From contig JAPPOV010000024.1 in assembly GCA_028873595.1 (NCBI GenBank), forward strand, positions 1 to 64,000: a stretch of 64,000 nucleotides of DNA, given 5' to 3'. Origin of the DNA: Gemmatimonadota bacterium. GTDB taxonomy: Bacteria > Gemmatimonadota > Gemmatimonadetes > Longimicrobiales > Gaopeijiaceae. Below are positions 26,751 through 35,085 of the stretch, one piece after another. The notes below the pieces were generated by a model, which was given only the letters and a program-made list of their open reading frames with translations, did not search any database and had not been told where the DNA came from. The position numbers and the translations under genes are program-made. Within the stretch, counting starts at the first letter, position 1, and every line of letters begins with the position of its first letter.

Positions 26751-26787
26751 CGTTCGAGGTCCGGGCAGGTGGCCCGGACCTCGAACG
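26751..26787. repeat. Perfect 15-bp inverted repeat between two tRNA genes
   Basis: CGTTCGAGGTCCGGG (26751-26765) and CCCGGACCTCGAACG (26773-26787) are exact complements around a 7-base loop. The element sits 7 bases before the tRNA-Val 5' end and 3 bases after the tRNA-Glu 3' end. In the shared transcript it would be a very stable stem, perhaps a processing signal or an attenuator. No T-run follows. Confidence 0.85.
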
Positions 26788-26790
26788 CCA

Positions 26791-26863
26791 TACCCCTACG
26801 GGGACTCGAACCCCGGTCTTCGCCGTGAGAGGGCGATATCCTAGGCCACTAGACGATAGGGGC
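26791..26863 (-). tRNA. tRNA-Glu (CTC)
   Basis: The minus strand reads GCCCCTATCGTCTAGTGG onward. The acceptor pairs GCCCCTA with TAGGGGT (first pair G-U). The anticodon loop CTCTCAC gives anticodon CTC (Glu). The T arm is CGGGGTTCGAGTCCCCG. The discriminator is A; CCA is not encoded. It is the first tRNA of the Glu-Val pair. Confidence 0.96.
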
Positions 26864-26894
26864 ATGCAAAACCCTTCATTTCTGAAGGGGCAAA

Positions 26895-26923
26895 ATAGTA
26901 AAAGAGCTGTGATGGCGGCTCAA
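26895..26923 (-). promoter_or_regulatory. Probable promoter of the tRNA-Glu/tRNA-Val unit
   Basis: On the minus strand TTGAGC (26918-26923) and TACTAT (26895-26900) are 17 bases apart. Between it and tRNA-Glu lies a 7-bp hairpin (CCCTTCA 26872-26878 with TGAAGGG 26883-26889) at the 5' end of the transcript. Confidence 0.5.
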
Positions 26924-27040
26924 CCCCTCTCAACGTTTTCGAGAGCGTATGCGTCCTGAGTGTGGGAACAGTGTTGAGCAGCCGCCGATGGCATGGGGTC
27001 GCAGGCGGCGCTAACCGGTTTGTTTACAGGGAGTTGAGGG

Positions 27041-27355
27041 ATGCGGGCGGTGGAGTCGGTTTCAAAACTGAACACGGAGTCCGTCCGTGGCTGGATGAAC
27101 GGCCGCAAGGGATGGAAACGGCGTTCAAACAAGCTCACGAAAGAGTTCGTCTTTGCGAACTTTCGAGACTCTATCGTCTTCGTGAATCGAGTAGCGACCA
27201 TCGCCGACGGTCGTAAACATCATCCTGACATGGACGTCCGCTGCGGGAGCGTGACTCTGTCTCTCTCGACCCCGGAGGTCGGTGGGATCAGCGAGAAGGA
27301 CCTCGATCTCGCGGAACAGATCGATTTTGCGACGTCGTGGAACAGCGGGAATTGA
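27041..27355 (+). CDS. phhB: 4a-hydroxytetrahydrobiopterin dehydratase
   Basis: A 104-residue pterin-4a-carbinolamine dehydratase, which recycles the pterin cofactor of aromatic amino-acid hydroxylases and also occurs without a hydroxylase. The family pattern is complete: KLTKEFVFANFRDSIVFVNRVATIAD, then the catalytic HHPDMDV, and STPEVGGISEKDLDLAEQID. GGGAG lies shortly before the ATG. No phenylalanine hydroxylase is in the window, so its partner is unknown. Monocistronic, convergent with the HAD phosphatase. Confidence 0.93.
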   Translation: MRAVESVSKLNTESVRGWMNGRKGWKRRSNKLTKEFVFANFRDSIVFVNRVATIADGRKHHPDMDVRCGSVTLSLSTPEVGGISEKDLDLAEQIDFATSWNSGN

Positions 27356-27408
27356 AGGAAGACGAATTCAGTGCGAAATAAAGTTCTGGGAGCGTAGCCG
27401 AGACCTCC

Positions 27409-28074
27409 TCAGCCGGACGAGCGCGGGGGCGTGACCGCCAGCACGTCCTGCAGGTCGTTGAAGAAAAAGTCCGGTTGCTCCGCTTCCAGAACTTGGCGGT
27501 CGATGGGTCCCCAGCCCACGGCCGCCGTTTTCGTACCCGCCAACCGCCCGGCGCGAACATCGTGCGGAGAGTCGCCGACGAAGAGGACCGAGCCAGGATC
27601 GTCGGCCAGATCCAGAGCATCCATCGCCTTGAGGACCGGTTCAGGATGTGGCTTGGCGTGATCGACCTGATCCCCGAAGACGACGTGCTCGACTTCGTCG
27701 TGTAGCCCACACACCTCGAGCGTTCGTCTTCCGATCCGGTGTCCCTTGCTCGTCACGATCCCGACGCGGGTGCCTCGATCGCGAAGCGTTCGCACGACGG
27801 CTACGGCACCCGGGAACGAGGAGACCATGTTGTCGTGGATGCTGCGCTGGTAGGCGACGTACGTGTCTCGCATGGCGAGTCGCTCGGTCTCGGATCGTGC
27901 GTAGTCGTACAACTGAATCGGGAGTGGCTTGCCCATCGATGCGAGGAATGCGTCGGTCGACGGATCCTCGCCGAGGTGCTGCCTCATCGTGTAGCGAAAA
28001 CTGTGCAGGATCAGGTCGAGGGTGTCGGCGAGAGTGCCGTCGAGATCAAACAGAACGCCGCGCCAGGCCATCAC
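27409..28074 (-). CDS. HAD-family phosphatase (phosphoglycolate phosphatase/PpaX type)
   Basis: A 221-residue HAD hydrolase. Motif I is LFDLDGTLADT with the nucleophile Asp, motif II GIVTSKG, the Lys of motif III in HAKPHPEPVLKAM, and motif IV FVGDSPHDVRAGRLAGT. The helical cap between motifs I and II places it with phosphoglycolate phosphatases and PpaX pyrophosphatases; substrate is unsure. It overlaps the upstream lipase gene by four bases at the end of a three-gene chain. Confidence 0.88.
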   Translation of the reverse strand: MMAWRGVLFDLDGTLADTLDLILHSFRYTMRQHLGEDPSTDAFLASMGKPLPIQLYDYARSETERLAMRDTYVAYQRSIHDNMVSSFPGAVAVVRTLRDRGTRVGIVTSKGHRIGRRTLEVCGLHDEVEHVVFGDQVDHAKPHPEPVLKAMDALDLADDPGSVLFVGDSPHDVRAGRLAGTKTAAVGWGPIDRQVLEAEQPDFFFNDLQDVLAVTPPRSSG

Positions 28075-28775
28075 GTGCCCTTCAGAAAGGCAAGGATCAG
28101 GGCGAACACCTCTTCATCACGAAGGAGACCCGCGTGCGTCGGGCAACAGAGCTCATGGTTCATGAGTCCGGGCAGCGTTGCGCTTTCCCCGGGAAGGATA
28201 TGCGTATCGACGATGGTCCGGATCGTGATCGCATCGACTTCGAGTGGTGTGGGCTGTCCGGTATTCAGCGAGTCCAGGAATGGGCTGTCGGGTATCATTT
28301 CATCGCGGCCCGCTCCCCATGCCAGATGGGCGGACAGGGTGCCCCGGTGGGGTGACCCCAGGAAGACTGAGCGACGGATTCCGTGCTCGGGGTTTCTCAG
28401 GATGTACCAGCGCGTCGCGAGTCCGCCCATGGAATGCGCGACCACGTCCACCTGGTCGGCGCCCGTGCGCGCACGCAGCTCCTCGACGGCGGCTTCGATC
28501 TCGCGAGCGTGATCGCGGTTGCTGCCGGTGGGTTCTCCGAAGGTGATGGCCTTCACGCGGTCGTTCGCCCACCCGGCGCCCAGGAGGCGGATCCTGAGCG
28601 CAGCCAGATCGCGCTCTGTGTCGAGCCATCCCGGAACCAGAAGCACGGGCACCTGGCCGGCCAGGGGTGCGGCAAGAACTCCGGATGCGCCGAGTGCGAC
28701 CGCGAACGACGCGAGTCGACGGCGCAGGCGCAGAGCGGTGCGGCGCTCGGAACGGGGCACTCGCGCGCGAATCAT
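28071..28775 (-). CDS. Exported lipase/esterase of the alpha/beta hydrolase fold
   Basis: A 234-residue hydrolase with an N-terminal hydrophobic export segment (LASFAVALGASGVLAAPLAGQ). The sequence VPVLLVPGWLDTE matches the oxyanion region and VDVVAHSMGGLATRWYI the nucleophile elbow, with Ser in AHSMGG. This suits class 2 (EstA/LipA-like) triacylglycerol lipases. His is probably in ATLPGLMNHELCCPTHAGL. It overlaps the aminotransferase upstream and the phosphatase downstream by four bases each, so they are likely cotranscribed, though no shared pathway is obvious. Confidence 0.82.
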   Translation of the reverse strand: MIRARVPRSERRTALRLRRRLASFAVALGASGVLAAPLAGQVPVLLVPGWLDTERDLAALRIRLLGAGWANDRVKAITFGEPTGSNRDHAREIEAAVEELRARTGADQVDVVAHSMGGLATRWYILRNPEHGIRRSVFLGSPHRGTLSAHLAWGAGRDEMIPDSPFLDSLNTGQPTPLEVDAITIRTIVDTHILPGESATLPGLMNHELCCPTHAGLLRDEEVFALILAFLKGT

Positions 28776-30130
28776 GGTGTGCGCCCCACGATATCGCCGA
28801 TGACCCGGACCGAGTGCTCGACCTGTTGCTCCGTCAGTGTCGCGGGAGGCGTGAGTTCCAGCACGTGGCCGTGGTCACCCCCTGGCAGCAGGATGAGGCC
28901 CTCGAGCAGTGCGGCCTCGGCGACCCTGGCACCACGGCCGCGCGCCGGAGTGAGGGCCTCGTCTTCGACAAACTCGATCCCGAGCAGGAGGCCAACACCA
29001 CGCACGTCTGCGACGCCGGGGGCATCCATCAGTCGACTCCGCAATCCACCGAGGAGTGCGTCACCGACCTCACGCGATCGGCGGGGAATGTCGTGCGACT
29101 GGATTGCGTCGAGGACGGCGGCGGCGGCAGTGCAGGACAAGGGATGTCCGAGGAACGTACTCGTGTGAATCGCCTCACCATCGCTCACGGGCCACGCGTC
29201 CATGACACGAGAGGGTGCGATGCACGCCGAGATCGGCATGCCTCCTCCCAGCGCCTTTCCCACGACGACAATGTCGGGCTCAAGCCCCAGGACAGAAGAC
29301 ACGAGCGGCGCGCCACATCGCCCCATGCCCGTCATGATCTCGTCGGCGATGAGAAGCACGTCGAACTCTCTGGCGAGCGACGAGAGCCCGGCCAAGAATG
29401 CCTCGGGCGGAATCCGGGCCCCGCCCCGTGCCTGGATGGGCTCGATGATGATCGTACCGATTGGATCGCCGTTCGGTGCGCCGTGCTTCAGCGCATCCCG
29501 TACAGCTTCGAGCGAGTCTGCTCCATCGGGAGTCGGGTCACGCAGGTGATCCGGAAAGGGGGCGAAGGCGACGCCGCCATACAGACGATCTTCGAAGAGG
29601 GCTCTGAAGTGTGGACGTGGCGTAGCGGACAGGGATCCCGCCGTGAGGCCGTGATACGCCCCCTCGAAAGCCAGCACACCAGGGCGCCCGCTGGCGAGCG
29701 CGCCGGTCTTGAGCGCCGCTTCGACCGCTTCGGAGCCGCCGGTCGAGAGGATCGCCTTCGTCTCCGGCCATGGGCCAAACGCGGCCAGCTTCTCGAGCAA
29801 TTCGAGTTTCGGCGCAGGCGGATGGATATCACCCATCCCGTGGATGAGGGACGAGCCTCCACGCAGCGCCTCCTGTACAACCGGACTGGCATGACCGAGG
29901 AGTGCAACGCCGAAGGCCGATGTGAGGTCGACGAAGACGTTCCCGTCCGCATCGAGCACGTTGGCACCGACTGCTTCGGTCCAGAAGACGGGCCAGTGCT
30001 CGCTCACGAAGGTCACGTTCCGGGACTCGACTTCGTGCAGTCGCTTCGCCATGGCCGCTGAGGCGGGGCCCGGTGGTCGGACGTGGATGCGGGGAAGCTC
30101 CCGACCCGAGACGCGCGTGGCCTCAGTCAT
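28772..30130 (-). CDS. Class III aminotransferase
   Basis: A 452-residue PLP-dependent aminotransferase of the 4-aminobutyrate/ornithine transaminase type. Visible motifs are ILSTGGSEAVEAALKTG (phosphate-binding loop), FEGAYHG, IIIEPIQARGGARIPP, and LIADEIMTGMGRCG with the PLP Asp. VVVGKALGGGMPISA has the Schiff-base Lys. The amino donor is not predictable. First gene of a chain aminotransferase-lipase-phosphatase, 48 bases after fabI on the same strand. Confidence 0.9.
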   Translation of the reverse strand: MTEATRVSGRELPRIHVRPPGPASAAMAKRLHEVESRNVTFVSEHWPVFWTEAVGANVLDADGNVFVDLTSAFGVALLGHASPVVQEALRGGSSLIHGMGDIHPPAPKLELLEKLAAFGPWPETKAILSTGGSEAVEAALKTGALASGRPGVLAFEGAYHGLTAGSLSATPRPHFRALFEDRLYGGVAFAPFPDHLRDPTPDGADSLEAVRDALKHGAPNGDPIGTIIIEPIQARGGARIPPEAFLAGLSSLAREFDVLLIADEIMTGMGRCGAPLVSSVLGLEPDIVVVGKALGGGMPISACIAPSRVMDAWPVSDGEAIHTSTFLGHPLSCTAAAAVLDAIQSHDIPRRSREVGDALLGGLRSRLMDAPGVADVRGVGLLLGIEFVEDEALTPARGRGARVAEAALLEGLILLPGGDHGHVLELTPPATLTEQQVEHSVRVIGDIVGRTP

Positions 30131-30178
30131 GCGGCGTCATGCCGCCCGAGAAGAGCGCCAGAGGCATCTTGGGCCGAC

Positions 30179-31078
30179 TCAGTCCTCCGAGAGCTGGGTC
30201 TCGGCCTGCATCCCCATTGCATGGTACCCCTTGTCCACGTGCAGCGTCTCGCCGGTGATCCCCGAAGCGAGCGGTGAGCAAAGGAAGGCGGCAGCGGAGC
30301 CGACTTCCTCGGCCGTGTTCGCTTCGGGCAACGCAGCGTTCTCCTCGTAGTACTCGACCATCTTCTGGATGGTGCCGATCGCCTTCGCTGCACGACTCGC
30401 CAGAGGGCCAGCGCTGATCGTGTTCACTCGAATCCCGAAGCGGCGCCCGGCTTCGAACGCAAGCGTACGCGTGTCTCCTTCCAGGGCCGCCTTCGCCGAG
30501 CTCATGCCTCCGCCGTATCCGGGAATGACCCGTTCTGCGGCGAGGTACGAGAGTGACACCACCGAGCCGCCGGAGCGCATGAGTGGACCGAACCGCTGGA
30601 CCATGCTCACGAGTGAGTATGCGCTGGCGCTCAGTGCGGCGAGGTAGCCGGATCGACTTGTGTCGATCAGGGCGTTTTGTACCTCGGGGCCGTTGGCCAG
30701 AGAGTGCACGACAATGTCGAGGCATTCATCACCGAAGTCGCTTCGCAGCGCATCTGCCACTCCCTGAATCGTGTACCCCTGCAAATCGACGTACCGCTTG
30801 TCCTGCCGGATGTCCTCCGGAACGTCGTCGGGCGTATCGAAGACAGCGTCGAGCGGGTAGATCCGTTCAAACTCGATCTCACCCCCACCAGGCAGCGACA
30901 TATCGAGTTTTCCGCGCTCGAGGCTCTTCGTGAAGATCCTCATCGTAGGTGGCCAGGTGCCGACACACACGGTCGCCCCTGCCTGCGCCAGCGCTTGCAC
31001 GATGGCCCATCCGTAGCCCTTGTCGTCTGCGATGCCGGCGACGAACGCCCGCTTACCGGTCAGGTCGATCGAAAGCAT
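30179..31078 (-). CDS. fabI: Enoyl-[acyl-carrier-protein] reductase (FabI, plant-like subtype)
   Basis: FabI reduces enoyl-ACP with NAD(P)H in fatty-acid elongation. The 299 residues begin [21 protein letters not shown]. They carry a long insertion (roughly residues 45-85, around [20 protein letters not shown]) found in plant, Chlamydia and apicomplexan enzymes rather than the short E. coli form. The catalytic Tyr and Lys lie in [27 protein letters not shown] and the substrate loop follow. I start at the ATG at 31078; an upstream GTG adds three residues. Confidence 0.94.
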   Translation of the reverse strand: MLSIDLTGKRAFVAGIADDKGYGWAIVQALAQAGATVCVGTWPPTMRIFTKSLERGKLDMSLPGGGEIEFERIYPLDAVFDTPDDVPEDIRQDKRYVDLQGYTIQGVADALRSDFGDECLDIVVHSLANGPEVQNALIDTSRSGYLAALSASAYSLVSMVQRFGPLMRSGGSVVSLSYLAAERVIPGYGGGMSSAKAALEGDTRTLAFEAGRRFGIRVNTISAGPLASRAAKAIGTIQKMVEYYEENAALPEANTAEEVGSAAAFLCSPLASGITGETLHVDKGYHAMGMQAETQLSED

Positions 31079-31120
31079 GAAACCCACTCTTCAGAAGTGA
31101 CGGCGAGGAAAGGTAGACGA

Positions 31121-32260
31121 TCAACGGGCCTCGGCGGACCCCCGACGTCCCGCTGTCCAGAACAGTAGAGCCGCCGTCAGGACAAGAGCTGCGATCCCAC
31201 CCAGTGCACCCGCGGCATCGACCGCCCAGGCCCAGATGGGAATCACGAACGTGACGGCCGCGATGATCAGCACGGAGTCCAATTGACGCCGGTCCGCATA
31301 CGCGAAGAAGGCCACTCCAGTGGTCGAGACGATCAGCGTGGCCAGACCGGGGCCCCCGTGGAACGTCTCATGCGCCGTAAGGGAGCCAAGGCCAACCCAT
31401 GCCAGGCACTGGAGGGAGAGAAGTCTCTCGAGAACAGTGCGCTCTACTCGCGGAGTGCCCTGTTCCAACTCGCGCACGGTGAGTGTGACGGACAGCGCCC
31501 ACCATAAATCAATGGGAATGAACGCTTCCTCGTCGAGGGACAGTGGGCCGAAGGCGGTCAGCGCCACAAGCACGAACCCCGCACCGATGGCCAGGATGAA
31601 GGCGTTGAGGGCCCAGGGGTGACGGTCGCCTGTCTCGTCCGAACGCAATGTCCGGAGCAGTGACAGGACTCCTGCGATGAGGACTGCATCGAGAATCCAG
31701 ATGATGCCATCACCCGACAGCGGGGTGGAACGATCCAGAAAGACAGCAAGAAATCCCAGGCCCGTGATCAGGTGTACCCCGGGCATGAGGGGATCGCGCC
31801 GCATGGCTCTCGGAGTGAGGATGACCGGAATCACGAGAGCACTGAGGCCGAACAGCGTTCCGCCGAGTGACTGATCGGGCCAGACCTGTTCCGAGTAGAC
31901 GTATGCCGAGAAGAGGAGTCCGATGCCGGCAGCCTGGAGCGCGTACGAGCTCGGCTTCCATCGACCCCTCGACTCCAGAAGGATGCCTCCCGCTGTGACC
32001 GCGACGGCGGCCACCGTCAGGATGATCGTTCGACCCATTTCGCCGTAGCGCGGCCACGCCCAGGTCAGGAATACACCGCCTGCGATGACGAGCACGACGG
32101 CGCCCGTGATCGCGAGCACGTACTGGCTCGTCCGAGTCGATCGCGCTGCCGCGTGGGCCGATTCGACTGCCTTCAGTCGCTCGGCGGTTTCCGCGTCGAT
32201 GATCGAGGAACCCAACCATCGATCGATGGCTGAATTGACGATGTCCTGTCGCAAGCTCAT
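31121..32260 (-). CDS. DUF2157-family multi-pass membrane protein
   Basis: A 379-residue protein with a soluble N-terminus (IVNSAIDRWLGSSIIDAETAERLKAVE) of the DUF2157 kind. About ten hydrophobic segments follow, for example YVLAITGAVVLVIAGGVFL and TIILTVAAVAVTAGGILL. The family has no known biochemical function. It lies between fabI and a cation antiporter on the same strand, with gaps of 42 and 81 bases. Confidence 0.78.
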   Translation of the reverse strand: MSLRQDIVNSAIDRWLGSSIIDAETAERLKAVESAHAAARSTRTSQYVLAITGAVVLVIAGGVFLTWAWPRYGEMGRTIILTVAAVAVTAGGILLESRGRWKPSSYALQAAGIGLLFSAYVYSEQVWPDQSLGGTLFGLSALVIPVILTPRAMRRDPLMPGVHLITGLGFLAVFLDRSTPLSGDGIIWILDAVLIAGVLSLLRTLRSDETGDRHPWALNAFILAIGAGFVLVALTAFGPLSLDEEAFIPIDLWWALSVTLTVRELEQGTPRVERTVLERLLSLQCLAWVGLGSLTAHETFHGGPGLATLIVSTTGVAFFAYADRRQLDSVLIIAAVTFVIPIWAWAVDAAGALGGIAALVLTAALLFWTAGRRGSAEAR

Positions 32261-32341
32261 GAACTGAACATGGGTCCTGGGGTGTGGGTCGAGCCAGCGT
32301 CGGTGATGAGCCGCGTAGCCTGTGGCCTGACACGGCTCCTG

Positions 32342-33304
32342 CTACAGCAGGAACATGAATGCTCCGACATAGGCCGTCAGCAGGACCGCACCTTCCCACC
32401 TTCGGATCCGCCAACCGCTTCTGAGAACAGGCAGAAGCAGCATCGAGAGAGCCACGACGGCTGCCATCTCACGCTGGATCAAGCCTTCGGGGATCGCGAT
32501 GGGGTGAAGGCTCGAGGTGACGCCCAGAACCGCTGCGACATTGAAAATGTTGGAGCCGATGACGTTGCCGACCGCGATGTCTGCCTCTTTGCGAACGGCG
32601 GCAACGAGTGATGTTGCGAGCTCCGGGAGAGACGTGCCGACCGCCACCACCGTGAGGCCGATGACCACCTGGGAGATTCCCAGTGCGGAAGCCACGTCGA
32701 CTGCGCCTTCCACGATGCAGTAGCCGCCGAAGACCAGGCATCCCGAGCCGGCAAGAATCAGAAGAACGTCTGGCGGGTGGACGAGAGGGGACGCCGAATC
32801 CGACGCCTCCATGAACTCTTCATACTCGGTGAGAACCTCCGGAGCTTCGTCTCCGGCGGTTCGAAAAACGAAGACGAGATAGCCGACGAGCGCGACGAGA
32901 AGAATCACACCGTCACCGCGTGTCAGCATGCCGTCCCAGGCCAGAACGACGAGCGAACCGGTCACCATGAGCATGATGGGAGCCTCTCTCCAGACGACTC
33001 GTGCATGCACCTCGAGGGGGCGTATCACCGATGTCAGCCCGAGGATCAGGCCGATATTGGCGAGGTTCGACCCCATGACGTTGCCGAGGGCGAGGTTCGC
33101 GTTGCCCCCGAGAGCGGCCATGGTGCTCACGACAAGCTCGGGGGCGGAAGTCCCGAAAGAGACCACACTCAGTCCGATGATGATCGGGCTGACGCCGAGC
33201 GTAGCCGAAAGTCGAGCGGAGCCTCGAACCAGCCATTCGGCACCGTAGTACAGTACGCCCACACCGAGTGTGAGAATCGCGACGGCGAAGGCGAGATCAG
33301 CCAC
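32342..33304 (-). CDS. Calcium/sodium antiporter, CaCA family (YrbG type)
   Basis: A 320-residue, ten-helix cation/Ca exchanger. The two inverted alpha-repeats are clear: VSFGTSAPELVVSTMAALGG with NVMGSNLANIGLILG, and VAVGTSLPELATSLVAAVR with NVIGSNIFNVAAVLG. The two Glu residues in the PEL motifs bind the cation. It should exchange Ca2+ or another divalent ion against Na+, K+ or H+. Its start overlaps the end of polX by eight bases. Confidence 0.93.
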   Translation of the reverse strand: MADLAFAVAILTLGVGVLYYGAEWLVRGSARLSATLGVSPIIIGLSVVSFGTSAPELVVSTMAALGGNANLALGNVMGSNLANIGLILGLTSVIRPLEVHARVVWREAPIMLMVTGSLVVLAWDGMLTRGDGVILLVALVGYLVFVFRTAGDEAPEVLTEYEEFMEASDSASPLVHPPDVLLILAGSGCLVFGGYCIVEGAVDVASALGISQVVIGLTVVAVGTSLPELATSLVAAVRKEADIAVGNVIGSNIFNVAAVLGVTSSLHPIAIPEGLIQREMAAVVALSMLLLPVLRSGWRIRRWEGAVLLTAYVGAFMFLL

Positions 33305-35057
33305 GGCGGTCTAGCCAGGAGCGAAACTCAGGCAGGGTTCGTGTGTTGAGGACGTCCTTTGCGCTCAGCCAGCCACGTCGGGCCTGGTCAATGCCGAAGC
33401 GCATGTCTGCGAGGCCACGTGGGGAGTGGGCGTCCGTGCTGATCACCACCGGCACGCCGAGCTCCTTCGCCCGATACACGTGTGTGTCCTTGAGGTCGAG
33501 CCGGTTAGGGTTCGCATTGAGCTCGACGGCGACGCCGAGGTCCGCGGCGGCTTCCAGCACAGCCTCGATGTCCATCTCGAAGGGTTCCCGACGATTGATC
33601 CGACGGCCGGTCGGATGCGCGAGGATGTCGACCGTCGGGTGGGCCATCGCCTTGAGCACGCGGTCCGTCATGGTTGAACGGTCCATATCCATGAAGGAGT
33701 GGATCGAGATGACCACCACGTCGAGTTCGCCGAGAACATCGTCGGGCATGTCGAGTGACCCGTCCTTCAGGATGTCGATCTCGACACTCTTGAAAATCTC
33801 GATGCCATCGACGCGCTCGCGGACCTCATCGATCTCTGCCCACTGCTTGCGGGCGCGCTCAGGTGTGAGCCCCTGGACCATCGCCATCGCCTGGCTATGG
33901 TCGGTGACCGCGATGTATTCGTAGCCCAGCGCTTTGCACGCCTGAGCCATCTCTTCGAGCGAAGCCGCGCCATCGCTCCATGTCGAGTGCATCTGGAGAT
34001 CCCCGCGGATCTGGTCGAGGGTCACCAGCTCCGGCAACGTGCCTTCGATCGCCGCTTCTACCTCGCCCCGGTTCTCGCGGAGCTCAGGGGGAACCCACGC
34101 CATGCCGAGCGCTTCGTAGACCTCCGCTTCGGTGTCGCCTGCGAGGCGTTGGCCGTCTTCCTTGCCGATTTCGTCTGCTTCGCTGTTCTCGGGCACGCGA
34201 AAGACGCCCCACTCGTTCACGCGAAGACCCTGTCGTACGGCTCGGGTACGTACCGAGACGTTGTGCTCTTTGGATCCCGTGAAGTACTGCAGGGCGGCCC
34301 CGAACGAGCGACCGGGGATGACACGGAGGTCTACCTGCAGTCCGGAGTGGAGAAGGGCCGAGCCTTTGGTTTCACCTGCCCCGAGCACGCGCGCGACCCC
34401 GCTATAGGAGACGAAGCGAGAGACCACCTCCGCACCATTACCCTCGAAGCGCGCAAGAATGTCGACATCACCAATCGTCTCCTTCCTTCTCCGCAGGCTA
34501 CCCGCAACAACGGCCTCTGCGACACCCGGAGTGGCGCGGACGTATTCGAGCAGCCCCGCGATCAGCTTTTCGGCCTCGTGGACCTGGAACCGACCAGTGT
34601 GCTTGCGATGGTCGTCAATCGAATTGCGAATCTTGTCTGCGCTCTTCGCACCGAACCCGCCAAGTTGCTGGACCGTGCCGGTGTCCAGAGCGGCTTCGAG
34701 CTCGTCGACACTCTTCACGCCGAGCTCGTCGAAGAGTTTCTTCGCTTTCTTTGGCCCGACACCGTCCAGACGAACCAGCTCCACGAGCGCAATCGGGTAC
34801 TCCGCCGAAACCTCTTCGAGACGTGTGATGCGGCCGGTCTTCAGGAGTTCGGTTACGTGTTTCGCGACACTCTTGCCGACACCGGGAAGCTCGGTGAGAT
34901 CCTCCCCGGCCTCGACCATGGACTCGAGCGTCCGTGTCAGGTTGTTGATGGTCGCGACGGCGTTGCGGTAGGCTCGGATCCGGAACGGGCTGGCTCCCTG
35001 GATCTCGAGCAGGTCGGCAAGGGTTGTGAGCGTTCGGGCAACGTCGAGGTTTTCCAT
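33297..35057 (-). CDS. polX: DNA polymerase/3'-5' exonuclease PolX
   Basis: PolX is a family X repair polymerase fused to a PHP phosphoesterase. The 586 residues show helix-hairpin-helix motifs (ELPGVGKSVAKHV and VRLDGVGPKKAKKL), the nucleotidyltransferase palm (GSLRRRKETIGDVDIL with catalytic Asp pair), and a C-terminal PHP domain from about residue 355 (LQMHSTWSDG, AVTDHS, ISTDAHSP). I start at 35057, where the family usually begins; an ATG at 35093 overlaps the ligA stop. Lying directly behind ligA, it could form a gap-filling and sealing pair. Confidence 0.94.
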   Translation of the reverse strand: MENLDVARTLTTLADLLEIQGASPFRIRAYRNAVATINNLTRTLESMVEAGEDLTELPGVGKSVAKHVTELLKTGRITRLEEVSAEYPIALVELVRLDGVGPKKAKKLFDELGVKSVDELEAALDTGTVQQLGGFGAKSADKIRNSIDDHRKHTGRFQVHEAEKLIAGLLEYVRATPGVAEAVVAGSLRRRKETIGDVDILARFEGNGAEVVSRFVSYSGVARVLGAGETKGSALLHSGLQVDLRVIPGRSFGAALQYFTGSKEHNVSVRTRAVRQGLRVNEWGVFRVPENSEADEIGKEDGQRLAGDTEAEVYEALGMAWVPPELRENRGEVEAAIEGTLPELVTLDQIRGDLQMHSTWSDGAASLEEMAQACKALGYEYIAVTDHSQAMAMVQGLTPERARKQWAEIDEVRERVDGIEIFKSVEIDILKDGSLDMPDDVLGELDVVVISIHSFMDMDRSTMTDRVLKAMAHPTVDILAHPTGRRINRREPFEMDIEAVLEAAADLGVAVELNANPNRLDLKDTHVYRAKELGVPVVISTDAHSPRGLADMRFGIDQARRGWLSAKDVLNTRTLPEFRSWLDRRG

Positions 35058-35085
35058 CAGCGTAGCCGATGTCGTCGGGTCCACC

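Noticed and set aside
28667-30061. A 464-codon plus-strand frame opposite the class III aminotransferase
   Set aside because: The minus-strand gene has all PLP motifs; this frame has no recognisable domain.
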